This document shows positions 8,873 through 19,563 of a DNA stretch of 64,000 nucleotides, one piece after another. Positions within the stretch are counted from its first letter, which is position 1; each line of letters begins with the position of its first letter. The translations under genes were made by a program, and so were the position numbers. The DNA is from Stenotrophomonas maltophilia (GTDB lineage: Bacteria > Pseudomonadota > Gammaproteobacteria > Xanthomonadales > Xanthomonadaceae), in assembly GCA_002363385.1 (NCBI GenBank), contig DEVL01000003.1:372505-436504 (forward strand), read 5' to 3'. The notes below the pieces were generated by a model. The model was not told where the DNA came from. It made no database searches and saw only the letters and a program-made list of their open reading frames with translations.

Positions 8873-10165
8873 TCAGGGCGTCGGCGGTCGTTGCGGTCGG
8901 CGATCCTCCTGTGCATCGCCGAAGATGATCCGCGCGCTGCGCTGGTAACTCCAGTACGCCACCGCCCAGTTCAGCAGTACCACCACGCGGTTGCGGAAGC
9001 CGATCAGGAAGAACACGTGCGCGGCCAGCCAGAACCACCAGGCCAGCACGCCGGAAAGCTGGAGGCGCCCGAGGTGGACGATCGCGGCCATGCGGCCGAT
9101 GGTCGCCAGGTTGCCGAAGTCCTGGTACTTGAACGGACCCGGCGCAGGCTTGCCGGCCAGACGCGCCTGGATCGTGGTGGCCACGTGCTTGCCCATCTGC
9201 TTGGCCGCCGGCGCGACGCCGGGCACCGGCTTGCCGTCGGCCTGGGTCAGTGCGGCCAGGTCACCGGCAACAAAGATCTCCGGGTGGCCTTCCAACGTGA
9301 GGTCAGGCTGCACCGGCACGCGGCCGGCGCGGTCCAGTGGCACGTCCAACGTGCGTGCCAGCGGAGAGGCGGCGACACCGGCTGCCCAGACCACGGTGCG
9401 GGCGTCGACGAAGCGGTCGCCGAGCTGGAAGCCGTCGGCATTGATGTCGCTGACCGGCGTGCCGGTGAGCACTTCCACGCCCAGCTTTTCCAGCTGCCGC
9501 CGCGCCTTGAGCGAGAGCACCTCCGGGAAGGTGGACAGCACGCGCGGGCCGGCCTCGACCAGGCGGACTTTGGCCGAGGCGGGATCGATATGGCGGAACT
9601 CATTGCGCAGCGTATGCCGTGCGATTTCGGCCAGCGTGCCGGCCAGCTCCACGCCGGTGGGGCCGCCACCGACGACGGCGAAACTGAGCCAGGCGGCTTT
9701 GCGCGCGGGATCGGGTTCGGCCTCGGCGCGCTCGAAGGCGAGCAGCAGCTTGCGGCGCAGCGCGATGGCATCGTCCAGCGTCTTCAGGCCCGGCGCATCG
9801 GCGGCCCATTCGTCGTGGCCAAAGTAGGCGTGGGTGGCACCGGTGCACAGCATCAGGGTGTCGTAGGTGATCTGCGTGCCATCGGCCAGCGTTGCCGTGC
9901 GTGCGGTCTTGTCGATGTCGGTGACTTCACCCAGGCGCACTTCAACATTGCGTTGGTGACCGAGGATGTGGCGCAGCGGGGCGGCGATATCCGGCGCCGA
10001 CAGGCCTGCGGTGGCCACCTGGTAGAGCAGCGGCTGGAACAGATGGTGGTTGCGACGGTCCACCAGGGTGATGCGCACGTGCGCCGAAGCCAGGGCGCGG
10101 GTGGCCCAGAGGCCGGCAAAACCACCACCGATGATCAGCAGGTGGGGCGTGGGATCGCGGGTCAT
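8873..10165 (-). CDS. ndh: Type II NADH:quinone oxidoreductase
   Basis: Peripheral membrane flavoprotein that passes electrons from NADH to quinone without pumping protons; 430 residues. An FAD-binding Rossmann motif (LLIIGGGFAGLWATRAL) lies at the N-terminus and an NADH-binding motif (FAVVGGGPTGVELAG) near residue 165. The FAD-closing motif IFVAGDLAAL is followed by VAPAAKQMGKHVA, the conserved quinone-site region of NDH-2. The C-terminus has hydrophobic stretches (LAWWFWLAAHVFFLIGF) typical of the membrane-anchoring part. GGAGTG precedes the ATG. Convergent and directly abutting with the RraB-like gene. Confidence 0.93.
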   Translation of the reverse strand: MTRDPTPHLLIIGGGFAGLWATRALASAHVRITLVDRRNHHLFQPLLYQVATAGLSAPDIAAPLRHILGHQRNVEVRLGEVTDIDKTARTATLADGTQITYDTLMLCTGATHAYFGHDEWAADAPGLKTLDDAIALRRKLLLAFERAEAEPDPARKAAWLSFAVVGGGPTGVELAGTLAEIARHTLRNEFRHIDPASAKVRLVEAGPRVLSTFPEVLSLKARRQLEKLGVEVLTGTPVSDINADGFQLGDRFVDARTVVWAAGVAASPLARTLDVPLDRAGRVPVQPDLTLEGHPEIFVAGDLAALTQADGKPVPGVAPAAKQMGKHVATTIQARLAGKPAPGPFKYQDFGNLATIGRMAAIVHLGRLQLSGVLAWWFWLAAHVFFLIGFRNRVVVLLNWAVAYWSYQRSARIIFGDAQEDRRPQRPPTP

Positions 10166-10327
10166 GCTTCACTCCTTGGCGGGCGCCGGAGGGGGGCGGC
10201 GCAGGTCGTCTCGTGATGCGGCCCATGGTCGCACGTGAAGCGCGATGTTCACGTCGATGGCCGATACTGGGTTCAGGGGCCATCGCGCTTGCCCGATGGC
10301 CGATCCGATTCCGCCCTGGAGACCGAG

Positions 10328-11089
10328 ATGTCCGAACCGGAAAAGCGCATCGCCCTGTTGATCGATGCCGACAACGCACCTTCTTCCAAGATCGACGCGG
10401 TGCTGGCTGAAGTCGCCCGCTACGGCGTGGCCAATGTGCGCCGTGCCTACGGCAACTGGAAGAGCCCGCGGTTGAAAGGGTGGGAGTCCGTGCTGCACGA
10501 ATACGCGATCCGCCCGATCCAGCAGTTTGCCTACAGCCGCGGCAAGAACGCCTCGGATATGGCGATGGTGATCGATGCGATGGACATGCTGTACGCCCGC
10601 AACCTGGATGGGTTTGCGATCGTCTCCAGCGATGCGGATTTCACTCCGCTGGTGATGCGCCTGCTGACCGACGGGGTGAAGGTGTACGGCTTCGGCGAGA
10701 AGAAAACGCCCGAGCCGTTCGTCAACGCCTGCTCGAAGTTCACCTACATCGAAGCCCTGGGTCAGCCGCATCCGGCCGACCAGGAGGTGGAGCAGGACAA
10801 CGAGGAAACCCGCCCGCGCAAGAGCGGGCCGGAGCTGCGCAACGACACCCGCTTGGTGCAGATGCTGCGCCGCGCGGTGACCTCGGCCGAAGCCGAGGAT
10901 GGCTGGTCGCACCTGGGGCCGGTCGGCAGCCAGATCGGCAACCAGGCCTCGTTCGATTCGCGCAATTACGGGTACGGAAAACTCAGCGATCTGCTGGCCG
11001 CCACCGGCCTGTTCGAGATGAAGAAGGACGGCAAATCGACCTATGTGCGCGCACTGCCGAAAAAGAGTGCGGCGAAGGCGGCGAAGTAA
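10328..11089 (+). CDS. NYN domain ribonuclease-like protein with C-terminal LOTUS/OST-HTH domain
   Basis: A 253-residue protein combining a PIN-like NYN domain with a winged OST-HTH (LOTUS) domain. The NYN part opens with IALLIDADNAPSSKI (Asp13, Asp15) and continues to SRGKNASDMAMVIDAMDML and IVSSDADFTPLVMRLL, giving the set of acidic metal ligands expected of the fold. A charged linker (about 150-170) leads to the LOTUS domain (RNDTRLVQMLRRAVTSAEA to GKLSDLLAATGLFEM), and the tail is Lys/Ala rich. NYN proteins cleave RNA, and LOTUS domains bind RNA or partner helicases. The natural RNA target is unknown. Chosen start ATG 10328; the longer frame upstream looks non-coding. Confidence 0.85.
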   Translation: MSEPEKRIALLIDADNAPSSKIDAVLAEVARYGVANVRRAYGNWKSPRLKGWESVLHEYAIRPIQQFAYSRGKNASDMAMVIDAMDMLYARNLDGFAIVSSDADFTPLVMRLLTDGVKVYGFGEKKTPEPFVNACSKFTYIEALGQPHPADQEVEQDNEETRPRKSGPELRNDTRLVQMLRRAVTSAEAEDGWSHLGPVGSQIGNQASFDSRNYGYGKLSDLLAATGLFEMKKDGKSTYVRALPKKSAAKAAK

Positions 11090-11163
11090 CCGCCCGCCGT
11101 TGGGCGTATCGTATCCGTACCGCGCGACCCGTGCCGCGCATCGCCCGATACGAGAGTCCGATC

Positions 11164-11784
11164 ATGCTGAAAATCTGGGGCCGTCGCAATTCCAGCAACG
11201 TGCGCAAAGTGCTGTGGTGTGCCGAGGAGATCGGTGCGCCGTACGAGTCGATCGAGGTCGGCGGTGCATTCGGTGGCACGCAGTCGCCGGAATACCGCGC
11301 GATGAACCCGAACGGGCTGGTGCCGGTGATCGAAGACCACGGCTTGCCGCTGTGGGAATCCAACACGATCGTGCGCTATCTCTGTGCGCGCTATGCGCTG
11401 GGCACGCTGTACCCGGAAGACGTGGTGGCGCGCGCGCAGTCGGAAAAGTGGATGGACTGGACCACATCGACCTTCGCCGGCGTGTTCCGCGATCTGTTCT
11501 GGGGCACGTTGCGGACCGCGCCGGCCGATCGCGATGAGGCGCGTATCGCCGCCGCGCTGGTGCGTTCGGGCGAGTTGCTGGCGATGGCCGATGACGCGCT
11601 GTCGCGACAGCCGTATCTGTCCGGTGAGCGTTTCGCGATGGGCGATATCCCGCTGGGCGCCTTCATCTATGCCTGGTTCGAGATGCCGATCCAGCGGCCG
11701 GACCTGCCGCATCTGGCCGCGTGGTACGAACGGCTCAAGCAGCGGCCGGCGTACCAGCGTGGGGTCATGACGGCGTTGACCTGA
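11164..11784 (+). CDS. Glutathione S-transferase family protein
   Basis: A cytosolic GST-like protein of 206 residues. The N-terminal thioredoxin-fold domain contains GRRNSSNVRKVLWCAEE (likely active-site Ser around residue 8-9), the cis-Pro segment NGLVPVIED and the glutathione-binding ESNTIVRYL. The all-helical C-terminal domain carries YLSGERFAMGDIPLGAF, the N-capping region of the conserved core helix. The ATG at 11164 begins MLKIWGRR, a standard opening for the bacterial beta/theta-like class. Substrate cannot be predicted. It ends just before a pair of SMAG-like repeats that separate it from the convergent priA. Confidence 0.9.
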   Translation: MLKIWGRRNSSNVRKVLWCAEEIGAPYESIEVGGAFGGTQSPEYRAMNPNGLVPVIEDHGLPLWESNTIVRYLCARYALGTLYPEDVVARAQSEKWMDWTTSTFAGVFRDLFWGTLRTAPADRDEARIAAALVRSGELLAMADDALSRQPYLSGERFAMGDIPLGAFIYAWFEMPIQRPDLPHLAAWYERLKQRPAYQRGVMTALT

Positions 11785-11790
11785 TCGGGT

Positions 11791-11836
11791 TGGCGGACAG
11801 CGGCCGGGCTACATCGTGCCGACCCACGGTTGGCAC
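11791..11836. repeat. Two SMAG/REP-like hairpin repeats between convergent genes
   Basis: On the minus strand 11812-11791 reads GTAGCCCGGCCGCTGTCCGC, a GTAG-headed imperfect hairpin similar to the SMAG repeats of Stenotrophomonas. Immediately beside it, 11816-11836 reads GTGCCGACC-CAC-GGTTGGCAC, a second 9-bp stem with one G-T pair. They fill the gap between the stop codons of the GST gene and priA. They could end transcription from both sides or bind a RAYT transposase-like protein; both roles are inferred. Confidence 0.6.
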
Positions 11837-11844
11837 CTGCCGGC

Positions 11845-14025
<2,181 letters not shown>

Positions 14026-14462
14026 CGGGCCAGTGTAGCGGGCAGGGGCGGGCCGGATCACGCCCATTCACCGTCTCAACCGGGTACGCGCCGAATCATA
14101 AATCCCACCTAAATATCCGACTTGATTGGAGATTCAGGCTTATCCACATCTTCTGTGGATAAGTCTGTGTGCCACTGCGTATGTGACCGCCTTGCGTCAG
14201 GAACTTCCGACATTCTGCTCAGGTTGGTCAAAAAATAGCCAAGCTACAATAATCAATAGAAACAACAACATAGCTGTGAAACAAAGTTGAAACAGACTTG
14301 ACGGAGGCCTCACCCCTTGTTCCACCCCGGTTTTACGTGGTGCTGTGCACAACCTTTTGCACCCGAAGGCTTTGCAGACCGTGGCTGCTCACGGGAAATG
14401 AACATCCGCGCGCCGCTGGAGTGACGCAATCGCTATCATTTCCACACAATGATGGAGTTGCT
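14026..14462. other. Intergenic region between priA and the sigma-like gene, partly AT-rich
   Basis: This 437-bp divergent intergenic region holds no convincing gene. It contains an inverted pair of DnaA boxes (14140-14162) and then an AT-rich patch at about 14228-14290, unusual for this genome, with runs such as TCAAAAAATAGC and ACAATAATCAATAG. Further right are a degenerate DnaA-like box (TGTGCACAA, about 14344) and ATTTCCACA just before the downstream gene. Promoters for both flanking genes must lie here, but no clear -35/-10 pair could be fixed. Confidence 0.6.
14140..14162. promoter_or_regulatory. Inverted pair of consensus DnaA boxes
   Basis: TTATCCACA at 14140-14148 and its reverse complement TGTGGATAA at 14154-14162 are separated by five bases (TCTTC). 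Each is a perfect match to the strong DnaA box TTATNCACA. The pair lies about 115 bp upstream of the priA start codon. DnaA could repress or time priA, or the site could titrate DnaA. A simple hairpin role is possible, since the same bases form a 9-bp stem. Confidence 0.7.
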
Positions 14463-15467
14463 ATGACGGCTGCGCCCGCCCCCGTTTCTTCTACCGCAGC
14501 CGGCGCGCTGTCGGCGTTTCTCCGTGGCGTTGAACGCCGCGCCCTGGTCGTGGCCGAGCTGCAGTGCGGTGATCCGACCGTGGCCGAGCAGGCCCTGGTC
14601 GCGGTGATGCGCGCCTTCGCCGGGATCGCCAGCGACCTGCCCATGGCCCAGTGGCCGGAACGGTTCTGGTCGCTGCTGGTGCACCGGGCGCCGTTGCGTG
14701 AGCCGGCCGGAGGCCATTGGCCAGCCCCCTTGGAGCACCTGGCCGGGCTGGCCCCGTCGGCGCGATTGGCGTTTCTGCTGCGGATCGGCGGCGGTCTGGA
14801 TGAAGCCGCGGCCGCGCAGATCCTGGATCTGCCCATGGCCGACTACCAGCACGCGCTGGCCGATGCCTGCCCGCGCGATGCCCACGGCAACCCCGATGCC
14901 GCCGGCTGGCGTGCGCTGGCCGAACAGGTCCAACTGCGCATCCGTGATCTGCCGACCACCCGCCTGCAGCGCCTGCAGCAGCCGGTGGCCGCTCCGGCCA
15001 GCCAGCAGCCTGATGCCGCTTCCTGGCGCACCCCGGTCAAGCCCGATGCGCCCACGCAGCGCCGCCCGGTCAAGCGCCAGCGTGGCCGGCGCTTCCCCTG
15101 GAAGGGCGTGCTGATCGTCGCGGTGACGGTGGGCGTACTGCTTGGCGGGGCGGCATGGTGGAAGCACGCCCGCCAGGCCAGTGACTCCGCCGCGGCGGTC
15201 CCCGAGGGGGCGGTCGCCGATGACGCCCAGGTCACCGTGGAAGACCTGCCTGCCGACGACCTGCCAACCGTGGCCCCGACCGCCTCGCCCTACGCGGCCG
15301 CGGACGCGGCGATGCTGGCCGATCCGGATCTGCCGATCGCCCGCGATGCCGATCTGTACGCCTGGTTCGCCGCAGGCGGTCCCGTGCCCGTGGACGAATC
15401 CCAAGCCCAGCCAAGCCGCCCTGAACCCGCTACCGCCGGCCTGGAGACGGCTGCCGCCGATGAGTAA
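14463..15467 (+). CDS. Membrane-tethered protein with degenerate ECF sigma-like N-terminus
   Basis: A 334-residue protein. Residues about 15-85 (FLRGVERRALVVAEL, AEQALVAVMRAFA, WPERFWSLLVH) look like a worn sigma-70 region 2. Residues about 95-140 (LAGLAPSARLAFLLRIGGGL, AAAQILDLPMADYQHALADA) have the length and pattern of sigma region 4 with its helix-turn-helix. A basic linker precedes one transmembrane helix (GVLIVAVTVGVLLGGAAWW, about 216-234), and an acidic, Pro/Ala-rich periplasmic tail follows. Such an anchored sigma-like protein is unlikely to work as a normal sigma factor; it may be a membrane regulator. GGAG lies before the ATG. Its last 8 bp overlap the next gene. Function is unproven. 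Confidence 0.7.
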   Translation: MTAAPAPVSSTAAGALSAFLRGVERRALVVAELQCGDPTVAEQALVAVMRAFAGIASDLPMAQWPERFWSLLVHRAPLREPAGGHWPAPLEHLAGLAPSARLAFLLRIGGGLDEAAAAQILDLPMADYQHALADACPRDAHGNPDAAGWRALAEQVQLRIRDLPTTRLQRLQQPVAAPASQQPDAASWRTPVKPDAPTQRRPVKRQRGRRFPWKGVLIVAVTVGVLLGGAAWWKHARQASDSAAAVPEGAVADDAQVTVEDLPADDLPTVAPTASPYAAADAAMLADPDLPIARDADLYAWFAAGGPVPVDESQAQPSRPEPATAGLETAAADE

Positions 15468-16023
15468 GCCTGCCTTCCTGCTGATCGCCCTTGGGCTCTC
15501 CAGTGCGGCGCTCGCCGCCCCCAACCGGGTCGAGGTGCCGCTGGCGGTGCCGGCCCCGCCCAGCGCCACCGCGCCGGCCATCCCGGCGACCCCGGCCGCG
15601 CTGGATCCGGCCCAGCTGCGCGAGCTGCGCAGCCGCTATGCCGCCTGGCAGGCCATGAGCGAGAGCGAGCGCGCCCGCGTCCGTGCGGCAGCGGCACGCG
15701 TGGCAGCACTGCCGCCGGCGCAGCAGCAGGCGCTTCGCCAGCGCTTCGCCGAACAGGATCAACGCTTCCGCGATGGCTGGCTGCTGGGTCCTCAGCTCGG
15801 GCATGAATTCGCCAAGCTGCAGGGCCTGTTCGGTTACCTGCCGGCCGAGCAGCGGCCCACCGCGTTGGCGGTGCTGCGCCAGCTCACGCCGTCCCAGCTG
15901 ACCCAGTTGACCCTGGTCGCCCAGCGCACCCCACCGCAGGACCGCGACCGCGTACGCGCCGAATTCCTGGGCGTCGCCCCAGGCGCGCGCGATACCTGGC
16001 TGCGCGAGCACGTCGGCCACTGA
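15460..16023 (+). CDS. DUF3106-like periplasmic protein
   Basis: A 187-residue secreted protein with a clear signal peptide (MSKPAFLLIALGLSSAALA) and then a Pro/Ala-rich segment. The mature part is helical: WQAMSESERARVRAAAARVA and LPPAQQQALRQRFAEQDQRF resemble the DUF3106 pattern of Trp and charged-Ala helices. Its ATG lies inside the end of the sigma-like gene (ATGAGTAA overlap), so the two are translated together. The pairing suggests a periplasmic partner for the tethered sigma-like protein, possibly sensing envelope state. That is inference; no enzyme motif is visible. Confidence 0.75.
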   Translation: MSKPAFLLIALGLSSAALAAPNRVEVPLAVPAPPSATAPAIPATPAALDPAQLRELRSRYAAWQAMSESERARVRAAAARVAALPPAQQQALRQRFAEQDQRFRDGWLLGPQLGHEFAKLQGLFGYLPAEQRPTALAVLRQLTPSQLTQLTLVAQRTPPQDRDRVRAEFLGVAPGARDTWLREHVGH

Positions 16024-16142
16024 CGCATTCGTCTCGTTTACCTGCAAGCGCGGCTTTTCCCCTGCCGCGCGCGTAAGATGTCGGGCCGCAACCCGGTGCC
16101 TGTGCCTTCCGCGCGCGACCGTAGTTGCCGTCTGTGACGTCC

Positions 16143-17507
16143 ATGTCTACCGCTTCCTCCACGCCGCGCCTCTCCCGGGAAGTGCGCGCCACCGGTCTGC
16201 TCGCGCTGCCGCTGGTTCTGGGCCATGTCTCCACCGGCCTGATCTCCTTCGTCGACAACGTGATCGCCGGTCACCACGGCACCCACACGCTCGCTGCCGT
16301 CACCATCGGTACGGCGTTGCTGTGGCTGCCGATGCTCATCCCGATCGGCACCCTGATCTCGCTGACTGCCTCGGTCTCGCAGCTGCACGGCGCGGGCCGC
16401 GAGCGCGAGATCGGCCCGCTGTTCCGGCAGGCGTTGTGGCTGGCGCTGGGCCTGGGCCTGATCATGTTCACCTTCCTCACAGTGGTGCCGCCGCTGCTGC
16501 CGGCGTTCGGCATCGCGCAGGACATCGTGCCCGGTGCGACCGCGTTCCTGCACGCGGTGCGCTGGGGTGGCCCGGCGCTGACGCTGTATTTCTGCATGCG
16601 CTACCTCAGTGAGGGCATGCACTGGACACTGCCGACGATGCTGCTCGGCTTTGGCGGCCTGCTGGTGCTGGCGCCACTGGGGTACGTGCTCTGTTACGGC
16701 AAGCTCGGCTTCCCCGAGCTGGGTGCCGAAGGCCTGGGCATGGCCTCGGCGATCATGATGTGGCTGCAGGCGCTGTGCTTTGCCGGCTATCTCTGGAAGA
16801 CCAAGCGCTTCGCCCACCTGCAGCTGTTTTCGCACTTCGAGGCGCCGCGCTGGAGCGCGATCTGGGATCTGCTGCGGACCGGCCTGCCGATCGGCATCAC
16901 CGTGCTGATGGAAGGCGGGCTGTTCATCGTTACGGCACTGCTGATCGGTCGCCTCGGTGCCACCGAAGCAGCCTCGCACCAGATCGCCATCAATGTCGCC
17001 CAGCTGTGCTTCATGATCCCGATGGGCGTGGCCGAGGCCACCACGGTGCGGGTCGGCCACGCGGTCGGCAGTGGCAACGGGCTGGGCGTGCGCCGCGCGG
17101 CGATCGCCGGGCTGCTGATCATCCTGGGCACGCAGACGCTCTCTGCGCTGGTGCTGCTGTTCGGCCACGATGCCATCGTCGGCGTTTACACGAACGACCT
17201 GGGCGTCGCCGCACTGGCCTCGACCCTGCTGCTGTATGCAGCGGCGTTCCAGTTCCCGGATGGGATCCAGGTGCTCTCGGCCGGCGCGTTGCGCGGACTC
17301 AAGGACACCCGCGTGCCGATGTTCATCGCGATGTTCTCGTACTGGGGCCTGGGTATGCCGCTCGGCGCCGGCCTGGGTCTGGGGCTGGGCATGGGCCCGC
17401 AGGGCATGTGGCTGGGGCTGATCCTGGGCCTGACCGCTGCCGCCATCCTGATGGCCTGGCGCCTGCGCGTGAGCAGCGCCCGCGCCGGCCTCCCTTTGAC
17501 ACCCTGA
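16143..17507 (+). CDS. MATE family efflux transporter (NorM-like)
   Basis: Cation-coupled multidrug exporter of the inner membrane, 454 residues with about twelve hydrophobic helices in two similar halves. Typical stretches are the first helix ALPLVLGHVSTGLISFVDNV, which corresponds to the conserved opening of NorM proteins, and ASHQIAINVAQLCFMIPMGV in the second half. Start ATG 16143 is chosen; TTG and GTG codons just upstream are also in frame but give no family-like residues. It follows the DUF3106 gene by about 120 bp and precedes sppA by 75 bp. Substrates cannot be read from the sequence. Confidence 0.92.
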   Translation: MSTASSTPRLSREVRATGLLALPLVLGHVSTGLISFVDNVIAGHHGTHTLAAVTIGTALLWLPMLIPIGTLISLTASVSQLHGAGREREIGPLFRQALWLALGLGLIMFTFLTVVPPLLPAFGIAQDIVPGATAFLHAVRWGGPALTLYFCMRYLSEGMHWTLPTMLLGFGGLLVLAPLGYVLCYGKLGFPELGAEGLGMASAIMMWLQALCFAGYLWKTKRFAHLQLFSHFEAPRWSAIWDLLRTGLPIGITVLMEGGLFIVTALLIGRLGATEAASHQIAINVAQLCFMIPMGVAEATTVRVGHAVGSGNGLGVRRAAIAGLLIILGTQTLSALVLLFGHDAIVGVYTNDLGVAALASTLLLYAAAFQFPDGIQVLSAGALRGLKDTRVPMFIAMFSYWGLGMPLGAGLGLGLGMGPQGMWLGLILGLTAAAILMAWRLRVSSARAGLPLTP

Positions 17508-17582
17508 CTTGTGTCCGATGCCGGCGCGCCCGGCACCGGCTATTCTGGTACCACGGCAAGAAGCCACTTTGGAGTTACCCCC

Positions 17583-19490
17583 ATGAATCAACCCGCGCGT
17601 CGCAATCCCGTCGCCAGCTTCTTCATCGGGCTGTGGGATGTGATGAACTTTACCCGCCGGCTCATCCTCAACCTGGTGTTCTTCGGGCTGCTGTTCCTGA
17701 TCCTGATCGTGTTCATCGTTGCGATGGGCAAGAGCGCGACCTCGAAGACATCGCTGCAGGACCGCACCACCCTGGTGATCGCACCGGAAGGCCGCCTGGT
17801 CGAGCAGTTCAGTGCTGATCCGGTCAGCCGCGCGCTGGGCAAGGCCGTGGGCGACAAGAGCGCCGAAGAGATCCAGCTGCGCGATCTGATCCGCGCCCTG
17901 GAGGCTGCCAAGACCGACAAGAAGATCGAGCGCGTGGTGCTGGAGCTGGACAAGCTGCAGCCGAGCGGTTTCGCCTCGATGCGCGAAGTCACGGTTGCGC
18001 TGCAGGAACTGCGCGCCGCCGGCAAGCAGGTCGTGGCCTTCAGCGAGAACATGAGCCAGTCGCAGTACCTGCTCGCCGCGCAGGCCAATGAGGTCTACCT
18101 GGACCCGATGGGCGGCGTGGTGCTTGAGGGCCTGGGCCGCTACCGCCAGTACTTCCGCACCGGCCTGCAGGACAAGCTCGGCGTGGACGTGCACCTGTTC
18201 AAGGTGGGCGAGTACAAATCGGCCGCCGAGCCGTATGTGCTGGATGCTGCCTCGCCGCAGGCCAAGGAAGCCGATCTGTTCTGGATGAACGATGTGTGGC
18301 AGCGCTACCTGGCCGACATCGCCAAGGCGCGCAAGCTCGACCCGGCACAGCTGGCCGCCGGCATCGACACCATGCCCGAAGGCATCGCTGCCGCCGGTGG
18401 CGACCTGGCCAAGTTCGCCCTGCAGCAGAAGCTGGTGGACGGCCTGAAGACGCGCGAGGAAGTGGACACCCTGCTGACCGAGCGCGGCATCGCAGACGAT
18501 GACGCCGACGGTGGTTACCGCAACGTCAACCTCGATGCGTACCTCAGCGTGCTCGATGGCCGTCGTTCGCCGGTGGATTCGCGTCCGCAGGTGGCGGTGA
18601 TCGTGGCGGCCGGTGAAATCTCCGGTGGCGATCTGCCGGCCGGTCGCATCGGCGGCGAGTCGACCTCGGCGCTGCTGCGTGAAGCACGCGACGACAAGGA
18701 CGTGAAAGCCGTGGTGCTGCGCGTCAGCTCGCCGGGCGGTGAAGTGTTCGCCTCCGAGCAGATCCGCCGCGAAGTGGTCGCGCTGAAGGAAGCCGGCAAG
18801 CCGGTGGTGGTGTCGATGGGTGATCTGGCCGCCTCGGGTGGTTACTGGATCAGCATGAACGCCGACCGCATCTACGCCGACCCGTCCACGATCACCGGTT
18901 CGATCGGCATCTTCGGCATGATCCCGAACGTGGCCCGCTCGCTGGACAAGATCGGCGTACATACCGATGGCGTGGGCACCACCCGCTTTGCCGGTGCATT
19001 CGACATCACCCGCCCGATGGACCCGGCCGTGGGCCAGGTCATCCAGTCGGTGATCAACAAGGGCTACGCCGATTTCACCGGCAAGGTCGCCGCCGCACGC
19101 AACAAGCCGGTGGAAGCGGTTGATGAAGTTGCCCGCGGTCGCGTGTGGAGCGGTGCGCAGGCCAAGGAACGCGGCCTGGTCGATGACTTCGGTGGCCTGA
19201 AGGCCGCCGTGGCTGACGCCGCCAGCCGTGCCAAGCTGGGCGCGGATGACAAATTCCGCGTGCGCTACATCGAGAAGGGCGCGACCCCGTTCGCGCAGTT
19301 CCTCAGCGGCTTCGCCGGCAGCCATGCCGGTGCCTGGATGCTGGGCGAATCGGGCATGGCCCGCCTGATGCTGGCCCGTTCGATGCCGGAGCTGGACACC
19401 CAGCTGCGCTTCGTGGAAGACGCCGCACGTGACCCGCGCAACAACGCGGCGCCGGTCAAGACGCTGGTGTACTGCTTCTGCGGCCTGTAA
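17583..19490 (+). CDS. sppA: Signal peptide peptidase SppA, 67K type
   Basis: Inner-membrane serine protease that degrades signal peptides left after secretion; 635 residues, the long form with two tandem S49 domains. One N-terminal transmembrane helix (LILNLVFFGLLFLILIVFIV) anchors it facing the periplasm. The catalytic pair is split across the domains as in E. coli: Lys at about 212 (VGEYKSAAEPY) and Ser at about 418 (GDLAASGGYWIS). The C-terminus ends with Cys residues (TLVYCFCGL), a small oddity. ATG 17583 is preferred to the longer upstream frame. Its transcript ends at a strong hairpin at 19518-19545. Confidence 0.95.
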   Translation: MNQPARRNPVASFFIGLWDVMNFTRRLILNLVFFGLLFLILIVFIVAMGKSATSKTSLQDRTTLVIAPEGRLVEQFSADPVSRALGKAVGDKSAEEIQLRDLIRALEAAKTDKKIERVVLELDKLQPSGFASMREVTVALQELRAAGKQVVAFSENMSQSQYLLAAQANEVYLDPMGGVVLEGLGRYRQYFRTGLQDKLGVDVHLFKVGEYKSAAEPYVLDAASPQAKEADLFWMNDVWQRYLADIAKARKLDPAQLAAGIDTMPEGIAAAGGDLAKFALQQKLVDGLKTREEVDTLLTERGIADDDADGGYRNVNLDAYLSVLDGRRSPVDSRPQVAVIVAAGEISGGDLPAGRIGGESTSALLREARDDKDVKAVVLRVSSPGGEVFASEQIRREVVALKEAGKPVVVSMGDLAASGGYWISMNADRIYADPSTITGSIGIFGMIPNVARSLDKIGVHTDGVGTTRFAGAFDITRPMDPAVGQVIQSVINKGYADFTGKVAAARNKPVEAVDEVARGRVWSGAQAKERGLVDDFGGLKAAVADAASRAKLGADDKFRVRYIEKGATPFAQFLSGFAGSHAGAWMLGESGMARLMLARSMPELDTQLRFVEDAARDPRNNAAPVKTLVYCFCGL

Positions 19491-19517
19491 GCGGCATCAG
19501 CCGTTGGGTGTGACACA

Positions 19518-19545
19518 AGAACGCCCGGCCAATGCCGGGCGTTCT
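19518..19545. terminator. Perfect 12-bp hairpin after sppA, probably bidirectional
   Basis: AGAACGCCCGGC - CAAT - GCCGGGCGTTCT, a perfect 12-bp stem with a 4-base loop, between the stop of sppA and the convergent lipoprotein gene. No long T run follows on either side, so efficiency is uncertain. Confidence 0.7.
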
Positions 19546-19563
19546 GCTATCTGGTCGTTGGGC

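Noticed and set aside
14195..14235. GGAACTT ... GTCAAA, similar to a sigma-E promoter
   Set aside because: The spacing is about 20 bases, longer than the usual 15-17, and no other support is visible.
16038..19325. A 1095-codon open frame antisense to the MATE and sppA genes
   Set aside because: The product is His/Arg/Gln-rich and lacks any domain, while the plus strand holds two clear gene families. It is a by-product of high-GC codon use.
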